A stretch of 64,000 nt of DNA. It comes from Phenylobacterium conjunctum. Its GTDB lineage: Bacteria; Pseudomonadota; Alphaproteobacteria; Caulobacterales; Caulobacteraceae. Below are positions 32,581 to 40,726 of the stretch, piece by piece (within the stretch, counting starts at the first letter, position 1; the number at the start of each line of letters is the position of its first letter). The translations under genes were made by a program, and so were the position numbers. The notes below the pieces were generated by a model that saw only the letters and a program-made list of their open reading frames with translations, was not told the origin of the DNA and ran no database searches. Location of the stretch: the NCBI RefSeq assembly GCF_042679085.1, contig NZ_JBHTLQ010000003.1, positions 86,236 to 150,235 of the forward strand, given 5' to 3'.

Positions 32581-33009
32581 ATGGTGAATGAAGCCGAAGC
32601 AGTCATGACTTCGGAGCAGGATCTGCTTCGGCTGGGCGTCGAAATTGTCGCAGCCTATGTGGGACGCAATTCCCTGCCCCCGGAGGCGGTGCCTGATCTT
32701 CTGCGCACCGTTCACGGCGCCCTGAAAAGTCTCACGGATGCGCCAGCGACCGCCGACGAGCGGCCCAAACCGGCCGTGCCGATCAGCAAGTCCATCCAGC
32801 ACGACTTCATCGTCTGCCTGGAGGACGGGAAGAAGCTGAAAATGCTGAAGCGCTATCTGCGCTCGCGCTACGACATGAGCCCTGACGAGTATCGGCGTCG
32901 GTGGGGCCTGCCGCCCGACTATCCGATGGTGGCGCCGGCCTATGCGGCGCGGCGCTCCGATTTCGCCCGTCAGATCGGGCTGGGCCTGGGGGTCAGGCGT
33001 CGCAAATAA
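32581..33009 (+). CDS. MucR/Ros family transcriptional regulator with degenerate zinc finger
   Basis: A 142-residue DNA-binding protein of the Ros/MucR family, which in Caulobacter controls cell-cycle and envelope genes and in rhizobia exopolysaccharide. 'KPAVPISKSIQHDFIVCLEDGKKLKMLKRYLRSRYDMSPDEYRRRWGLPPDYPMVAP' is unmistakable. By alignment with Ros the zinc ligands C79, C82, H92, H97 are here Cys79, Asp82, Tyr92 and Tyr97, so three of four are lost and the fold probably lacks zinc. The ATG at 32581 has AGGGG eight bases upstream. Divergent from glyA and convergent with hemA. Confidence 0.93.
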   Translation: MVNEAEAVMTSEQDLLRLGVEIVAAYVGRNSLPPEAVPDLLRTVHGALKSLTDAPATADERPKPAVPISKSIQHDFIVCLEDGKKLKMLKRYLRSRYDMSPDEYRRRWGLPPDYPMVAPAYAARRSDFARQIGLGLGVRRRK

Positions 33010-33096
33010 GCGCGATAGATAGGTTTGGCTGAAGCCGGGCGTCTCCTGGGCGTCTGGACTGACTTATGCGCCCAGTCCGCCCGTCAGGCAATGCGG

Positions 33097-34323
33097 TCAG
33101 GCGGCGACGCCGCCGACGCGCTTGATGTTGCAGCGGGTCCAGAGGTTCTCAAGCGCCTTGACCAGGTCGCCCATCATCTCGTCGGTGTGGGCCGGCGACG
33201 GCGTGAACCGCAGACGCTCGGTGCCGCGCGGCACGGTCGGATAGTTGATCGGCTGGACGTAGATCCCGTAGTCGCTGAGCAGGATATCCGAGATCAGCTT
33301 GCAGTGGACGGGGTCGCCCACCTCGACCGGCACAATGTGGCTGACCGAGGGCATCACCGGCAGGCCGGCCTTGCGCATCAGCGCCTTCAGGGTGGCGGCG
33401 CGTTCCTGATGGGCCTCACGGACCTCGTTGTGGTCCTTCAGGTAGCGGATCGAAGCCACCGCGCCCGCGGCCAGGGCCGGCGGGAGCGAGGTCGTGAAGA
33501 TGAAGCCGTCGGCGTAGGAGCGGATCGCATCAACGATCACCGCGTCGGCGGCGATGTAGCCGCCCATGACGCCGAACGCCTTGCCCAGCGTGCCTTCGAT
33601 GATGTCGATCTCGGCCATCACCCCGTCACGCTCGGCGACGCCAGCGCCACGCGGGCCGTACATGCCAACCGCGTGGACCTCATCGATATAGGTCAGGGCG
33701 TTGTACTTCTTGGCCAGGGCGATGGTGCCGGCGATGTCGGCGATGTCGCCGTCCATCGAATAGACGCTCTCGAAGGCGATCAGCTTCGGCGCGGCCGGAT
33801 CGGCGGCGGCCAGCAGTTCTTCGAGATGGGCCAGATCATTGTGGCGATAGACGTGACGCGGACCACGACCCGCGCGAATGCCGCTGATCATCGAGTTGTG
33901 GTTCAGGGCGTCGGAAAAAATGATCAGCCCGGGCAGGATCTTGTAGAGGGTCGACAGGGACGCCTCGTTCGACACGTAGCCCGAGGTGAACAGCAGGGCC
34001 GCTTCCTTGCCGTGCAGGTCGGCGAGCTCGGCCTCAAGCTCCACGTGATAGTGCGTGGTGCCGGAGATGTTGCGGGTGCCGCCGGAGCCGGCGCCGGCCT
34101 CCTCGATCGCCTGGTGCATGGCGTCCAGCACGACGGGGTTCTGGCCCTGGCCGAGATAGTCGTTCGAGCACCAGACAATGACGTCAGACTGGCTGCCGTC
34201 GGCCTGGGTCCAGGTCGCCCTGGGGAACTCCCCCCGATGTCGCTTGAGGTCTGCAAAGACCCGGTAGCGGCCCTCCTGACGAACACGGTCGAGGGCGGTG
34301 CGGAAGGCGTCCTGGTAATTCAT
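33097..34323 (-). CDS. hemA: 5-aminolevulinate synthase
   Basis: A 408-residue PLP enzyme condensing glycine and succinyl-CoA, the first step of heme synthesis by the C4 (Shemin) pathway. Conserved segments: 'VWCSNDYLGQGQNPVVLDAMHQAIEEAGAGSGGTRNISGTTHYHVELEAELADLHGKEAALLFTSGYVSNEA', 'DEVHAVGMYGPRGAGVAERDG', 'IIEGTLGKAFGVMGGYIA' (PLP Lys) and the C-terminal 'LRFTPSPAHTD'. The ATG at 34323 gives the standard length. A FixK/FNR-type box lies 118 bases upstream. hemB is in the same window at 38954. Confidence 0.97.
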   Translation of the reverse strand: MNYQDAFRTALDRVRQEGRYRVFADLKRHRGEFPRATWTQADGSQSDVIVWCSNDYLGQGQNPVVLDAMHQAIEEAGAGSGGTRNISGTTHYHVELEAELADLHGKEAALLFTSGYVSNEASLSTLYKILPGLIIFSDALNHNSMISGIRAGRGPRHVYRHNDLAHLEELLAAADPAAPKLIAFESVYSMDGDIADIAGTIALAKKYNALTYIDEVHAVGMYGPRGAGVAERDGVMAEIDIIEGTLGKAFGVMGGYIAADAVIVDAIRSYADGFIFTTSLPPALAAGAVASIRYLKDHNEVREAHQERAATLKALMRKAGLPVMPSVSHIVPVEVGDPVHCKLISDILLSDYGIYVQPINYPTVPRGTERLRFTPSPAHTDEMMGDLVKALENLWTRCNIKRVGGVAA

Positions 34324-34440
34324 ACGACTTGAATACCGGTCGCGCGTTCGACGATCTCGCGCCACGGCCGGTCCCCTTGTTGTGCTGGGCTTTTCGCACC
34401 CAGTCTCGGCCTTGTCTACAAGCCCAGAGGTCGCGCCGGC

Positions 34441-34454
34441 TTGATCGCGGTCAA
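34441..34454. promoter_or_regulatory. FixK/FNR-type anaerobox upstream of hemA
   Basis: TTGATCGCGGTCAA matches the FixK/FnrL consensus TTGAT-N4-(A/G)TCAA. A candidate -10 (TGTAGA, 34420-34415, minus strand) lies about 30 bases from its centre, the distance expected for activation from -41.5. Low-oxygen induction of hemA by FixK or FnrL is established in other alphaproteobacteria; here it is inferred from the site. Confidence 0.7.
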
Positions 34455-34477
34455 GAAAATTGACTTGCGAGTCATTC

Positions 34478-35365
34478 TTAGGGCGCTTCACCCCTAAGCA
34501 GTTGAAGGATCGCGGAAAAGTCCTTTCCACCAGCCCCGAGACGGTCGAACAGCGCATAGAGCGCCTCGGCCTGGGCGCCCATGGGCGTAGAGGCGCCGGC
34601 CTTGGCGGCGGCGTCCTGGGCCAGCTTGAGGTCCTTCAGCATCATGGTGGTGGCGAATCCGCCCTCGTAGTCGCGATTGGACGGCGCGGTCTCCACCAGG
34701 CCCGGCCAGGGCGAGTAGCTGGTGAGCGACCAGCATTGGCCGGAGGACTTGGACGCGATCTCGAAGAACTTGTCCGGCGCCAGGCCCAGCTTTTCGGCCA
34801 GGGCGAAGGCCTCGGAGACGGCGATCATCGAGACGCCGAGCACCATATTGTTGCAGATCTTGGCCGCCTGCCCCGCCCCGTGGTCCCCGGCCCGGATGAC
34901 AGCGCGGGCCATGGGCTCAAGCACGGGCTCGATGTCGGCGAAGTCCGCCTCGACGCACCCGACCATGAAGGCCAGGGTCCCGGCCTCGGCGCCGGCCGCC
35001 CCGCCGGACACCGGCGCGTCGGCGAAGCGGAAGCCCGCCGCCACCGCCTGGGCCGCCACGGCGCGGGCGCTTTCCACGTCGATGGTCGAGCAGTCGATCA
35101 AGAGCGCGCCGGCCTTGGCCCGCGGCAGGACGTCATTCGCATAGACGGCGCGGACATGGGCGCCGGCCGGCAGCATGGTGATGACGACATCTGCGCCCTC
35201 TACCGCCTCGCCGGCAGTTGCGGCGGCCGTGCACCCCGCCGCCACCGCACGCTGCAGCGCGGCGGCGGACAGGTCGAAGGCGGAGACCTCGTGACCCGCC
35301 TTGGCCTGATTGGCGGCCATGCCGCCGCCCATGTTGCCAAGGCCGATGAAGGCGATGCGGGTCAT
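34478..35365 (-). CDS. mmsB: 3-hydroxyisobutyrate dehydrogenase
   Basis: A 295-residue NAD-dependent dehydrogenase of valine degradation. 'RIAFIGLGNMGGGMAANQAKAGHEVSAFDLS' is the Rossmann nucleotide site, 'FADAPVSGGAAGAEAGTLAFMVG' the substrate-binding DAPVSGG motif, and 'GAGQAAKICNNMVLGVSMIAVSEAF' carries the catalytic Lys (GxxxKxxNN). 'SSGQCWSL' and the Trp that follows are typical of true HIBADH. The ATG at 35365 begins the fold. Last gene of the leftward valine operon. Confidence 0.94.
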   Translation of the reverse strand: MTRIAFIGLGNMGGGMAANQAKAGHEVSAFDLSAAALQRAVAAGCTAAATAGEAVEGADVVITMLPAGAHVRAVYANDVLPRAKAGALLIDCSTIDVESARAVAAQAVAAGFRFADAPVSGGAAGAEAGTLAFMVGCVEADFADIEPVLEPMARAVIRAGDHGAGQAAKICNNMVLGVSMIAVSEAFALAEKLGLAPDKFFEIASKSSGQCWSLTSYSPWPGLVETAPSNRDYEGGFATTMMLKDLKLAQDAAAKAGASTPMGAQAEALYALFDRLGAGGKDFSAILQLLRGEAP

Positions 35366-35378
35366 GAGGCTCTGGTCC

Positions 35379-36134
35379 CTAGCTCTTGGGTTTCTGGAAC
35401 TTGTAGATGAACTGGTCGGTGTGCCCACGGACGGCCGGGTCGAACACGTTCTTGGTGTAGTCGTCCTTCGGATTGCGCAGGACCTTGCTCTCGCCGACCA
35501 GCTTGAAGCCCGCGGCCTCCAGCTCCGACTTCACGATGGCCGGATCGATCCGGTGCGCGGTGTTGACCGAGTCGATGGGTGTGCCGGCCGGGGCGGCGTG
35601 GTCGAGCACGATGTAGTAGCCGCCCGGCTTCAGGGCGTTGAACACCGCCTTGTTCACCGCAGCCACGTCCAGGCTCAGCCGGGACAGGTGCAGGTCATGA
35701 TAGTTCTGCGAGGTCCAGATCACGTCCGCCGGCGTTGGCAGGGCCAGGGTCTGGAAGTTGGCGGCGACGACCTTGATGTTTCCGTAATTGGCGTCGGCGG
35801 CCAGGGCCGCGACGGCCGGCGGCTTATCCTTGTTGGCGGCCTGGGCCTCGGAGATCACCGCATAGACCGCGCCCTTGGGACCCACGGCCTTGGAGAAGAT
35901 GCGGGTGAAATAGCCGCCGCCCGGCAGGAAGTCGGCCACGGTCTGGCCGGGCTTCACACCGGCGAACTCCAGCATCTCGGCCGGCTTGCGGTCAGCGTCG
36001 CGGCCGGTGTCCTCGGTGGGACGGCCCTTGTCGGCCACGGCGGCCATGATGGCGGCGGAGGGCTTTGCGGCTGCAGCGCTTGCCGAGCCCAGGGCGAAGG
36101 CCGCGACCGCGGCCAGCATCAGAGTGCGTTTCAT
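35379..36134 (-). CDS. Exported class I methyltransferase-like protein
   Basis: A 251-residue protein with a cleavable signal peptide (MKRTLMLAAVAAFALGSASAAAA). The mature part has a Rossmann-like methyltransferase core: 'GVKPGQTVADFLPGGGYFTRIFSKAVGPKGAVYAVISEAQ' (motif I as D-F-L-P-G-G-G), 'ADVIWTSQNYHDLH' and 'AVFNALKPGGYYIVLDH'. Such secreted SAM-fold proteins are common in Caulobacterales, but periplasmic S-adenosylmethionine is not expected, so enzymatic activity is doubtful. The ATG at 36134 is fixed by the signal peptide. It sits inside the valine operon, 13 bases before mmsB and 56 after the HIBYL-CoA hydrolase. Confidence 0.85.
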   Translation of the reverse strand: MKRTLMLAAVAAFALGSASAAAAKPSAAIMAAVADKGRPTEDTGRDADRKPAEMLEFAGVKPGQTVADFLPGGGYFTRIFSKAVGPKGAVYAVISEAQAANKDKPPAVAALAADANYGNIKVVAANFQTLALPTPADVIWTSQNYHDLHLSRLSLDVAAVNKAVFNALKPGGYYIVLDHAAPAGTPIDSVNTAHRIDPAIVKSELEAAGFKLVGESKVLRNPKDDYTKNVFDPAVRGHTDQFIYKFQKPKS

Positions 36135-36190
36135 CAGGTCCTCCCACAGGAATTTGGCCTGGATACCACCTGCCGGCGGCCCAAGTCCCA

Positions 36191-37243
36191 TTACACTCCA
36201 GTTAAGGGCGACCATTCCTGAGCGGAAGGTAGGGGCGCGAAGATCTCGTCCAACAGGGCCTCCGAGACGCCCGAAACCGTGGCCGGGCTCCACTTGGGCG
36301 CATTGTCCTTGTCGACAATCACCGCGCGGACGCCTTCGATGAAATCGTGCTTGCGCACCACCCGCGCACCGATCCGGTACTCCATGACCATGTTGTCGGC
36401 GAAGGTCTTGGCCTCGGTGCCCAGTTTCAGCTGTCGATAGGCGACCTTCAGGGTCTGGGGCGACTTGGTGGCCATGACTTTCAGCTGGTCGCGCGCCCAG
36501 TCGGTGTCGGCCGCCTGTAGAGCAGACAGAATCGCCTCGACGCTCTCGCCGCCAAATAGCCGGTCGATCTCGTCCTGGTGCTGGGCCAGGGGCGGACGGC
36601 CGGCGTCACCTTCGAACTGCGTCAGCAGGGTCTCGACCGCGGCCGGATCGGCGATCAGGGCGGCCTTGAAGTCAGCGATGCGGCTGCTCTCGATGAAGTC
36701 AGTGGCCATGCCGATCAGCTCGCAGTCGGCGGCCTTCACCCGCGCGCCCGTCAAAGCCAGCCACAGGCCGATATGGCCAGGCATGCGCGACAGGAACCAG
36801 CCGCCGCCGACATCCGGGAACAGGCCGATGCCGGTTTCCGGCATGGCGTAGGTGGTCCGCTCCGTCGCCACGCGATAGCGCGACGGGGCCGCCAGGCCGA
36901 CGCCGCCGCCCATGGTGACGCCGTCCATGATGGTCACGACCGGCTTCGGATACTCGAACAGCAGGTGGTTCAGGCGGTACTCGATGAAGAAGAACTCGCA
37001 GGCCTCGCGGCCATCGCCCGCCCCGCTGTCGGCCAGCATGCGGATGTCGCCGCCGGCGCAGAAGCCGCGCTCGCCGGAATGGTCCAACAGCACCAGCTCC
37101 ACAGCCGGATCGTCTTTCCAGCCCAGCAGCGCCTCGGTCATCGCCCGGCACATGCCGGTGTTCAGGGCGTGCAGGGCCTGGGGCCGGTTCAGGGTGATAC
37201 GGCCGACCTTGCCTTCGGTGCGGATCAGGACGTCGTCAGTCAT
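36191..37243 (-). CDS. 3-hydroxyisobutyryl-CoA hydrolase (enoyl-CoA hydratase superfamily)
   Basis: A 350-residue crotonase-fold enzyme. 'GRITLNRPQALHALNTGMCRAMTEALLGWKDDPAVELVLLDHSGERGFCAGGDIRMLADSG' and 'PVVTIMDGVTMGGGVGLAAPSRYRVATERTTYAMPETGIGLFPDVGGGWFLSRMPG' are the oxyanion-hole segments. The Glu in PETGIG and Asp in FPDVG are the catalytic pair of HIBYL-CoA hydrolases, and the C-terminal extension is that of the hydrolase branch. It overlaps the acyl-CoA dehydrogenase by four bases. Confidence 0.92.
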   Translation of the reverse strand: MTDDVLIRTEGKVGRITLNRPQALHALNTGMCRAMTEALLGWKDDPAVELVLLDHSGERGFCAGGDIRMLADSGAGDGREACEFFFIEYRLNHLLFEYPKPVVTIMDGVTMGGGVGLAAPSRYRVATERTTYAMPETGIGLFPDVGGGWFLSRMPGHIGLWLALTGARVKAADCELIGMATDFIESSRIADFKAALIADPAAVETLLTQFEGDAGRPPLAQHQDEIDRLFGGESVEAILSALQAADTDWARDQLKVMATKSPQTLKVAYRQLKLGTEAKTFADNMVMEYRIGARVVRKHDFIEGVRAVIVDKDNAPKWSPATVSGVSEALLDEIFAPLPSAQEWSPLTGV

Positions 37244-38379
37244 TGGCGCAGCATCTCCCGGGCTATGATCACCCGCATGATTTCGTTGGTGCCCTCCAGG
37301 ATCTGGTGGACGCGCAGGTCGCGAACGATCCGCTCCAGCGGATAGTCGCGCAGATAGCCGTAGCCGCCGTGCAGCTGCAGGGCCTGGTTGGCGACCTCGA
37401 ACCCCGCGTCCGTGGCGTAGCGCTTGGCCATGGCGCAATAGCGCGTGGCGTTGGGGTCCTTCTTGTCGAGCGCGTCGGCGGCCCGGCGCACCATCAGGCG
37501 CGCGGCGTCGAGGTCGGTCGCCATGTCGGCCAGACGGAATTGCAGGGCCTGGAAGTCGGCCAGGCGCTGCCCGAACTGCTGACGTTCCAGCAGGTAGGCT
37601 CGGGCGGTGTCGAGGGCGAGCTGGGCGCCGCCCAGGGAGCAGGAGGCGATGTTGATCCGACCGCCGTCCAGACCGGCCATGGCGAAGCGGAAGCCCTCGC
37701 CCTCCCCGCCCAGGCGGTTGGCGGCCGGCACGCGCACACTGTCCAGGTTCACCTGGGCCGTGGGCTGGGCGTTCCAGCCCATCTTGCGCTCATTGGCCCC
37801 GAAGGAGACTCCCGGCCAGTCGCGCTCCACCACGAAGGCCGAGACGCCCTTGGCCCCAGGCCCGCCGGTGCGGGCCATGATCAGGTAGACGTCCGAGACG
37901 CCCGCGCCTGAGATGAAGGCCTTGGAGCCGGTCAGCACATAGTCGTCGCCGTCCATCACCGCGACGGTCTTCATCGCCGCCGCATCCGAGCCGGAGCCAG
38001 GCTCGGTCAGGCAGTAGCTGGCGATCAGCTCCATGCTGGTCAGTCGCGGCAGGTAGCGGTGACGCAGGTCGTCCGAGGCGAACCGGTCAATCATCCACGA
38101 GACCATGTTGTGGATCGAGATGAAGGCGGCCGACGCCACATCGCCATAGCTCAGCTGCTCGAACACGATGGAGGCGTCCAGACGGCCCAGGGCCGAGCCG
38201 CCGACATCCTCGCGCACATAGAGGCCGGCGAACCCCAGCCCGGCGGCCTTGCGCAACACGTCGACCGGGAAGTGCTTTTCCTCGTCCCAGCGGGCGGAAT
38301 GGGGCGCTAGCTCCTCGGCGGCGAAGCTGCGCGCCGCCTCCTCGATGGCCCGCTGATCCTCTGTCAGGTTGAAGTCCAT
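37240..38379 (-). CDS. Acyl-CoA dehydrogenase, probably isobutyryl-CoA dehydrogenase
   Basis: A 379-residue FAD enzyme. 'AFISIHNMVSWMIDRFASDDLRHRYLPRLTSMELIASYCLTEPGSGSDAAAMKT' is the ACAD signature 1 region, and 'LQLHGGYGYLRDYPLERIVRDLRVHQILEGTNEIMRVIIAREML' contains signature 2 and the catalytic Glu (EGTNEI). With HIBYL-CoA hydrolase and HIBADH downstream, the valine-pathway isobutyryl-CoA assignment is well supported by context. First gene of the operon; ATG start. mmsA is not seen in this window. Confidence 0.92.
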   Translation of the reverse strand: MDFNLTEDQRAIEEAARSFAAEELAPHSARWDEEKHFPVDVLRKAAGLGFAGLYVREDVGGSALGRLDASIVFEQLSYGDVASAAFISIHNMVSWMIDRFASDDLRHRYLPRLTSMELIASYCLTEPGSGSDAAAMKTVAVMDGDDYVLTGSKAFISGAGVSDVYLIMARTGGPGAKGVSAFVVERDWPGVSFGANERKMGWNAQPTAQVNLDSVRVPAANRLGGEGEGFRFAMAGLDGGRINIASCSLGGAQLALDTARAYLLERQQFGQRLADFQALQFRLADMATDLDAARLMVRRAADALDKKDPNATRYCAMAKRYATDAGFEVANQALQLHGGYGYLRDYPLERIVRDLRVHQILEGTNEIMRVIIAREMLRQ

Positions 38380-38452
38380 GACACCCTCGATTTCGTTGGG
38401 TTGAGCAACTGGCTCCGCTGGCGCAACCTGTCAACGAGGTGACGGAGGGTCA

Positions 38453-38938
38453 GTGGGTTCAATGCTGGAAGACGCAGGGCGCGCGCGCCAGGGCGAGACC
38501 GCCCGCAACCTGGCCCTGGTCAACTATGGCCTGCTGTTCGCGGCCATCTTCTTCGCAGGGGTCCCCGCCCTGATCGCGGTGATCATCGCGTATGTGCAGC
38601 GCGACGAGGCTCCGGCGCGGATTCGCAGCCATCACGACTACCAGATCCGAATCTTCTGGGTCGCCTTCGCCCTGACCCTGGCGGCGGGCGTCGCCTTCCT
38701 CACCGCCCTGGTCAGCGGCCTGTCGGAGCTGATCGCCTACACACGGATGAACGGTTGGGAGCAGCACAGCCTGAGCATCGATGTCTCGCAGATGAGCCTC
38801 GATGGCCGAATTGTCGGCCTGATCGTGCTGGGCGTGATCCTGTCGATCCTGACGGGCCTGTGGCTGATCGCGGCGCCGGCCATCGGCTTCATCAGGCTTG
38901 CGTCAGAGCGGGGGATCGGCGAGAGCCCGACCAGCTGA
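38453..38938 (+). CDS. Membrane protein, DUF4870-like
   Basis: A 161-residue inner-membrane protein with three or four hydrophobic segments (about 23-46, 66-88, 118-145). 'LVNYGLLFAAIFFAGVPALIAVIIAYVQRDEAPARIRSHHDYQIRIFWVAF' matches the DUF4870/'YfaP-like' small integral membrane pattern, where a cytoplasmic basic loop with 'HH..YQIR.FW' follows the first helix pair. Start is either GTG 38453 (GGAGGG four bases upstream) or ATG 38462. It precedes hemB by 15 bases, so the two are probably co-transcribed. Function unknown. Confidence 0.78.
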   Translation: MGSMLEDAGRARQGETARNLALVNYGLLFAAIFFAGVPALIAVIIAYVQRDEAPARIRSHHDYQIRIFWVAFALTLAAGVAFLTALVSGLSELIAYTRMNGWEQHSLSIDVSQMSLDGRIVGLIVLGVILSILTGLWLIAAPAIGFIRLASERGIGESPTS

Positions 38939-38953
38939 TTTCGGAGCGCCCTC

Positions 38954-39970
38954 ATGTCCCCCGCCCCCCTCGCCGCCTATCCCGCCCTGCGCCTGCGCCG
39001 CCTGCGGCAGGCCGACTGGGTTCGCCGCCTGGTGCGCGAGACGGTGCTGACCCCGTCCGACCTGATCTGGTCGATGGTGGTGCACGAGGGCGAAGGCGAG
39101 ATCCCGGTGTCCTCCATGCCGGGCGTGTCGCGCCTGTCGGTCAAGAAGGCCGCTGAGGCCGCGGTCGAGGCGCGCAAGCTGGGCATTCCGGCCATCGCCA
39201 TCTTCCCGCACATCGACGGCGCCCGGAAGGACGCGACGGGCAGCCTGGCGCTCGATCCGAACGGCGTGATCATCCGCGCGGTCAAGGCCATGAAGGACGC
39301 GGCGCCTGAGGTCGGGATCATGTGCGACGTGGCCCTGGATCCCTTCACCGACCACGGCCATGACGGCGTGATCGAGAATGGCCGCATCCTCAATGACGCC
39401 ACCATCGAGAAGCTGGTCGCCCAGGGCCTGATCCAGGCCGAGGCCGGCGCCGACATCCTGGCGCCCTCCGACATGATGGACGGCCGCGTCGGGGTCCTGC
39501 GCCAGGCGCTGGAAGGCGCGGGCCACCAGGACGTCATGATCATGTCCTACGCCGCCAAGTACGCCTCGGCCTTCTACGGCCCGTACCGGGAGGCCATCGG
39601 CTCCGGCAAGCTGGGCACGGGTTCGGTCGGCAATCCGGGCGACAAGAAGACCTACCAGATGGACCACGCCAACACCGAAGAAGCCCTGCGCGAGGTCGCC
39701 CTCGACATCGCCGAGGGCGCCGACATGGTCATGGTCAAGCCGGGCATGCCCTATCTGGATATCGTCCAGCGTGTGGCCGAGACCTTCCGCGTGCCGACCT
39801 TCGCCTTCCAGGTTTCCGGCGAGTACGCGATGATCAAAGCCGCCACCGGCAATGGCTGGCTGGACGAGGAGCGCGCCATTCTGGAGAGCCTGGGGGCCTT
39901 CAAGCGGGCGGGCGCCGCTGGGATCATCACCTATTTCGCGCCGGTGGCCGCGCGCCTGCTGGGCGCTTGA
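38954..39970 (+). CDS. hemB: Delta-aminolevulinic acid dehydratase (porphobilinogen synthase)
   Basis: A 338-residue enzyme joining two aminolevulinates into porphobilinogen. Schiff-base lysines are Lys202 in SYAAKYASAFYGP and Lys262 in MVKPGMPY. The metal site segment 'MCDVALDPFTDHGHDGV' has Asp residues where zinc enzymes have Cys, so it is a Mg/K-type enzyme. 'GRIADEG'-equivalent 'GRVGVLRQAL' and 'YQVSGEY'-like 'FAFQVSGEYAMI' are present. The stop overlaps the NUDIX start. Confidence 0.97.
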   Translation: MSPAPLAAYPALRLRRLRQADWVRRLVRETVLTPSDLIWSMVVHEGEGEIPVSSMPGVSRLSVKKAAEAAVEARKLGIPAIAIFPHIDGARKDATGSLALDPNGVIIRAVKAMKDAAPEVGIMCDVALDPFTDHGHDGVIENGRILNDATIEKLVAQGLIQAEAGADILAPSDMMDGRVGVLRQALEGAGHQDVMIMSYAAKYASAFYGPYREAIGSGKLGTGSVGNPGDKKTYQMDHANTEEALREVALDIAEGADMVMVKPGMPYLDIVQRVAETFRVPTFAFQVSGEYAMIKAATGNGWLDEERAILESLGAFKRAGAAGIITYFAPVAARLLGA

Positions 39971-40365
39971 GGGAACGCGTCATCACCGTCGTCGCCGGCC
40001 TGATCCGCGATTCGGAGGGCCGGCTGCTGACCGTGCGCAAGACTGGCTCCAGGATATTCATGCTCCCGGGCGGCAAGCCGGAGCCTGGCGAGGCCGACGC
40101 CGACGCCCTGGCGCGCGAGTTGGGCGAAGAGCTCTCCGTGCGGATCGAGACGCTTCAGGCTTTCGGACGCTTCGAAGCCCCGGCGGCCAACGAGCCGGGC
40201 GCCACCGTCCGCTCCCACGTGTTCAGCGTCACCATTTCTGGCCGCCCCCAAGCCCAGGCCGAGATCGCTGAGACACTCTGGTTAGACCTCGCAACCCGGC
40301 CGCCAGTCCCGCTTGCGCCGCTGCTCGAAACTCAGGTGCTCCCGAGGCTCCGCGCCCTTGATTAG
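39967..40365 (+). CDS. NUDIX hydrolase
   Basis: A 132-residue pyrophosphohydrolase with a perfect NUDIX box, GGKPEPGEADADALARELGEEL (G-x5-E-x7-R-E-U-x-E-E), around residues 36-56. Substrate is unknown; such small proteins hydrolyse nucleotide or sugar-nucleotide diphosphates. The start appears to be TTG overlapping the hemB stop (TTGA), because no ATG/GTG precedes the first strand 'VITVVAGLIRDSEGRLLTVRK'. It is therefore coupled to hemB. Confidence 0.88.
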   Translation: MRERVITVVAGLIRDSEGRLLTVRKTGSRIFMLPGGKPEPGEADADALARELGEELSVRIETLQAFGRFEAPAANEPGATVRSHVFSVTISGRPQAQAEIAETLWLDLATRPPVPLAPLLETQVLPRLRALD

Positions 40366-40405
40366 GGCTCGACTGCGCGTTCAATGCGCCTGGGAGGAAA
40401 TCATC

Positions 40406-40726
40406 ATGCAATCACTTCGCGCCGCGTTGCTCGGTGTCACCCTGGCCGCGCTCACCGCGGGCGGCGCTTCGGCCAGTTCGCCCGACGCCTGGCTCGAGTT
40501 TCAGAAGACTGTCGGCGACAAATGCCGCAAGGCCGCGATCGCCGAGACCGGGCTTAAGCGCTGGACGGTGGCGATTTCCGACATCGGCAGCGAGAGCTAC
40601 GGCGTCGCGATCCTGACCGGGTCGGCCAAGGGCGGCCCCAGCTACCGCTATGTCTGCGTGATGGACAAGCAGACCACGAAGGTCGAACTTGCCGGGGGCG
40701 AGGCGTCCGGCTGGATCAGCCGCTGA
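40406..40726 (+). CDS. Small exported protein of unknown function
   Basis: A 106-residue protein with a clear signal peptide (MQSLRAALLGVTLAALTAGGASA) and a mature domain of about 83 residues with two Cys (in 'DKCRKAA' and 'YRYVCVMD') that could form one disulphide. 'RWTVAISDIGSESYGVAILTG' looks like consecutive beta strands. The ATG at 40406 has GGGAGGA seven bases upstream. The last 11 bases overlap the convergent acetyltransferase gene. I do not recognise the family. Confidence 0.8.
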   Translation: MQSLRAALLGVTLAALTAGGASASSPDAWLEFQKTVGDKCRKAAIAETGLKRWTVAISDIGSESYGVAILTGSAKGGPSYRYVCVMDKQTTKVELAGGEASGWISR

